Shown: in pieces, positions 12,235 through 12,240 of the stretch | Position numbering within the stretch: the stretch's first letter is position 1 | Layout: the number at the start of each line of letters is the position of its first letter | Source of the DNA: Dehalococcoidia bacterium | GTDB taxonomy: Bacteria; Chloroflexota; Dehalococcoidia; SM23-28-2; RBG-16-64-32 | Assembly: GCA_030690405.1 (NCBI GenBank) | Contig: JAUYGU010000142.1 | Span: 1-12,240, forward strand | Direction of reading: 5' to 3' | DNA: 12,240 bases | Notes under the pieces: generated by a model | Seen by the model: only the letters and a program-made list of their open reading frames with translations | Database searches by the model: none | What the model was told of the DNA's origin: nothing | Position numbers and translations under genes: made by a program

Positions 12235-12240
12235 TGGTTC

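Overview
The window is a high-GC stretch that probably comes from an environmental bacterium. Chloroflexota is my best guess, from the acyl-CoA gene content, the zinc-ribbon kinase remnant, and palindromic intergenic repeats of a kind I associate with that phylum. No marker gene in the window proves this.

Layout. Positions 1-2300 look like a gene graveyard. They hold two palindromic repeats, the tail of an alpha/beta hydrolase, an unrecognised 54-codon reading frame, a second copy of the end of a CoA-transferase gene, one intact CoA-transferase subunit A gene (minus strand), and a plus-strand chimera joining an acyl-CoA dehydrogenase N-terminus to an acetyl-CoA hydrolase C-terminus. Positions 2321-5184 (minus strand) carry TetR regulator, a small coupled gene, enoyl-CoA hydratase/isomerase and acyl-CoA dehydrogenase. 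Positions 5268-8241 (plus strand) carry an MMPL/RND membrane exporter and a PlsC-type acyltransferase. A 36-bp operator-like palindrome with perfect 13-bp arms lies between the divergent TetR and MMPL genes and overlaps the predicted MMPL promoter. The simplest reading is one TetR-controlled locus for acyl-CoA turnover, lipid export and lipid acylation.

Positions 8242-8777 hold no protein gene. They contain hairpins and a tRNA-Sec-like gene with UCA anticodon, bracketed by imperfect 24-nt direct repeats. The 3' part of the tRNA is textbook, but its D arm and the 5' strand of its anticodon stem pair poorly. Next comes a zinc-ribbon Ser/Thr kinase remnant that has lost most of its kinase domain.

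The right end (9114-12240, minus strand) is the most interesting part. It is a tightly overlapping operon of a GvpA/GvpJ-family gas-vesicle protein, an Hsp70 (DnaK paralog with an altered interdomain linker and an internal duplication), and a three-part protein that appears to join a PH/GRAM-like domain, a helical or winged-helix segment and a C-terminal Hsp20 domain. Both junctions are 4-nt GTGA overlaps. This suggests a gas-vesicle assembly module with its own dedicated chaperones. The rest of the cluster should lie beyond the right edge.
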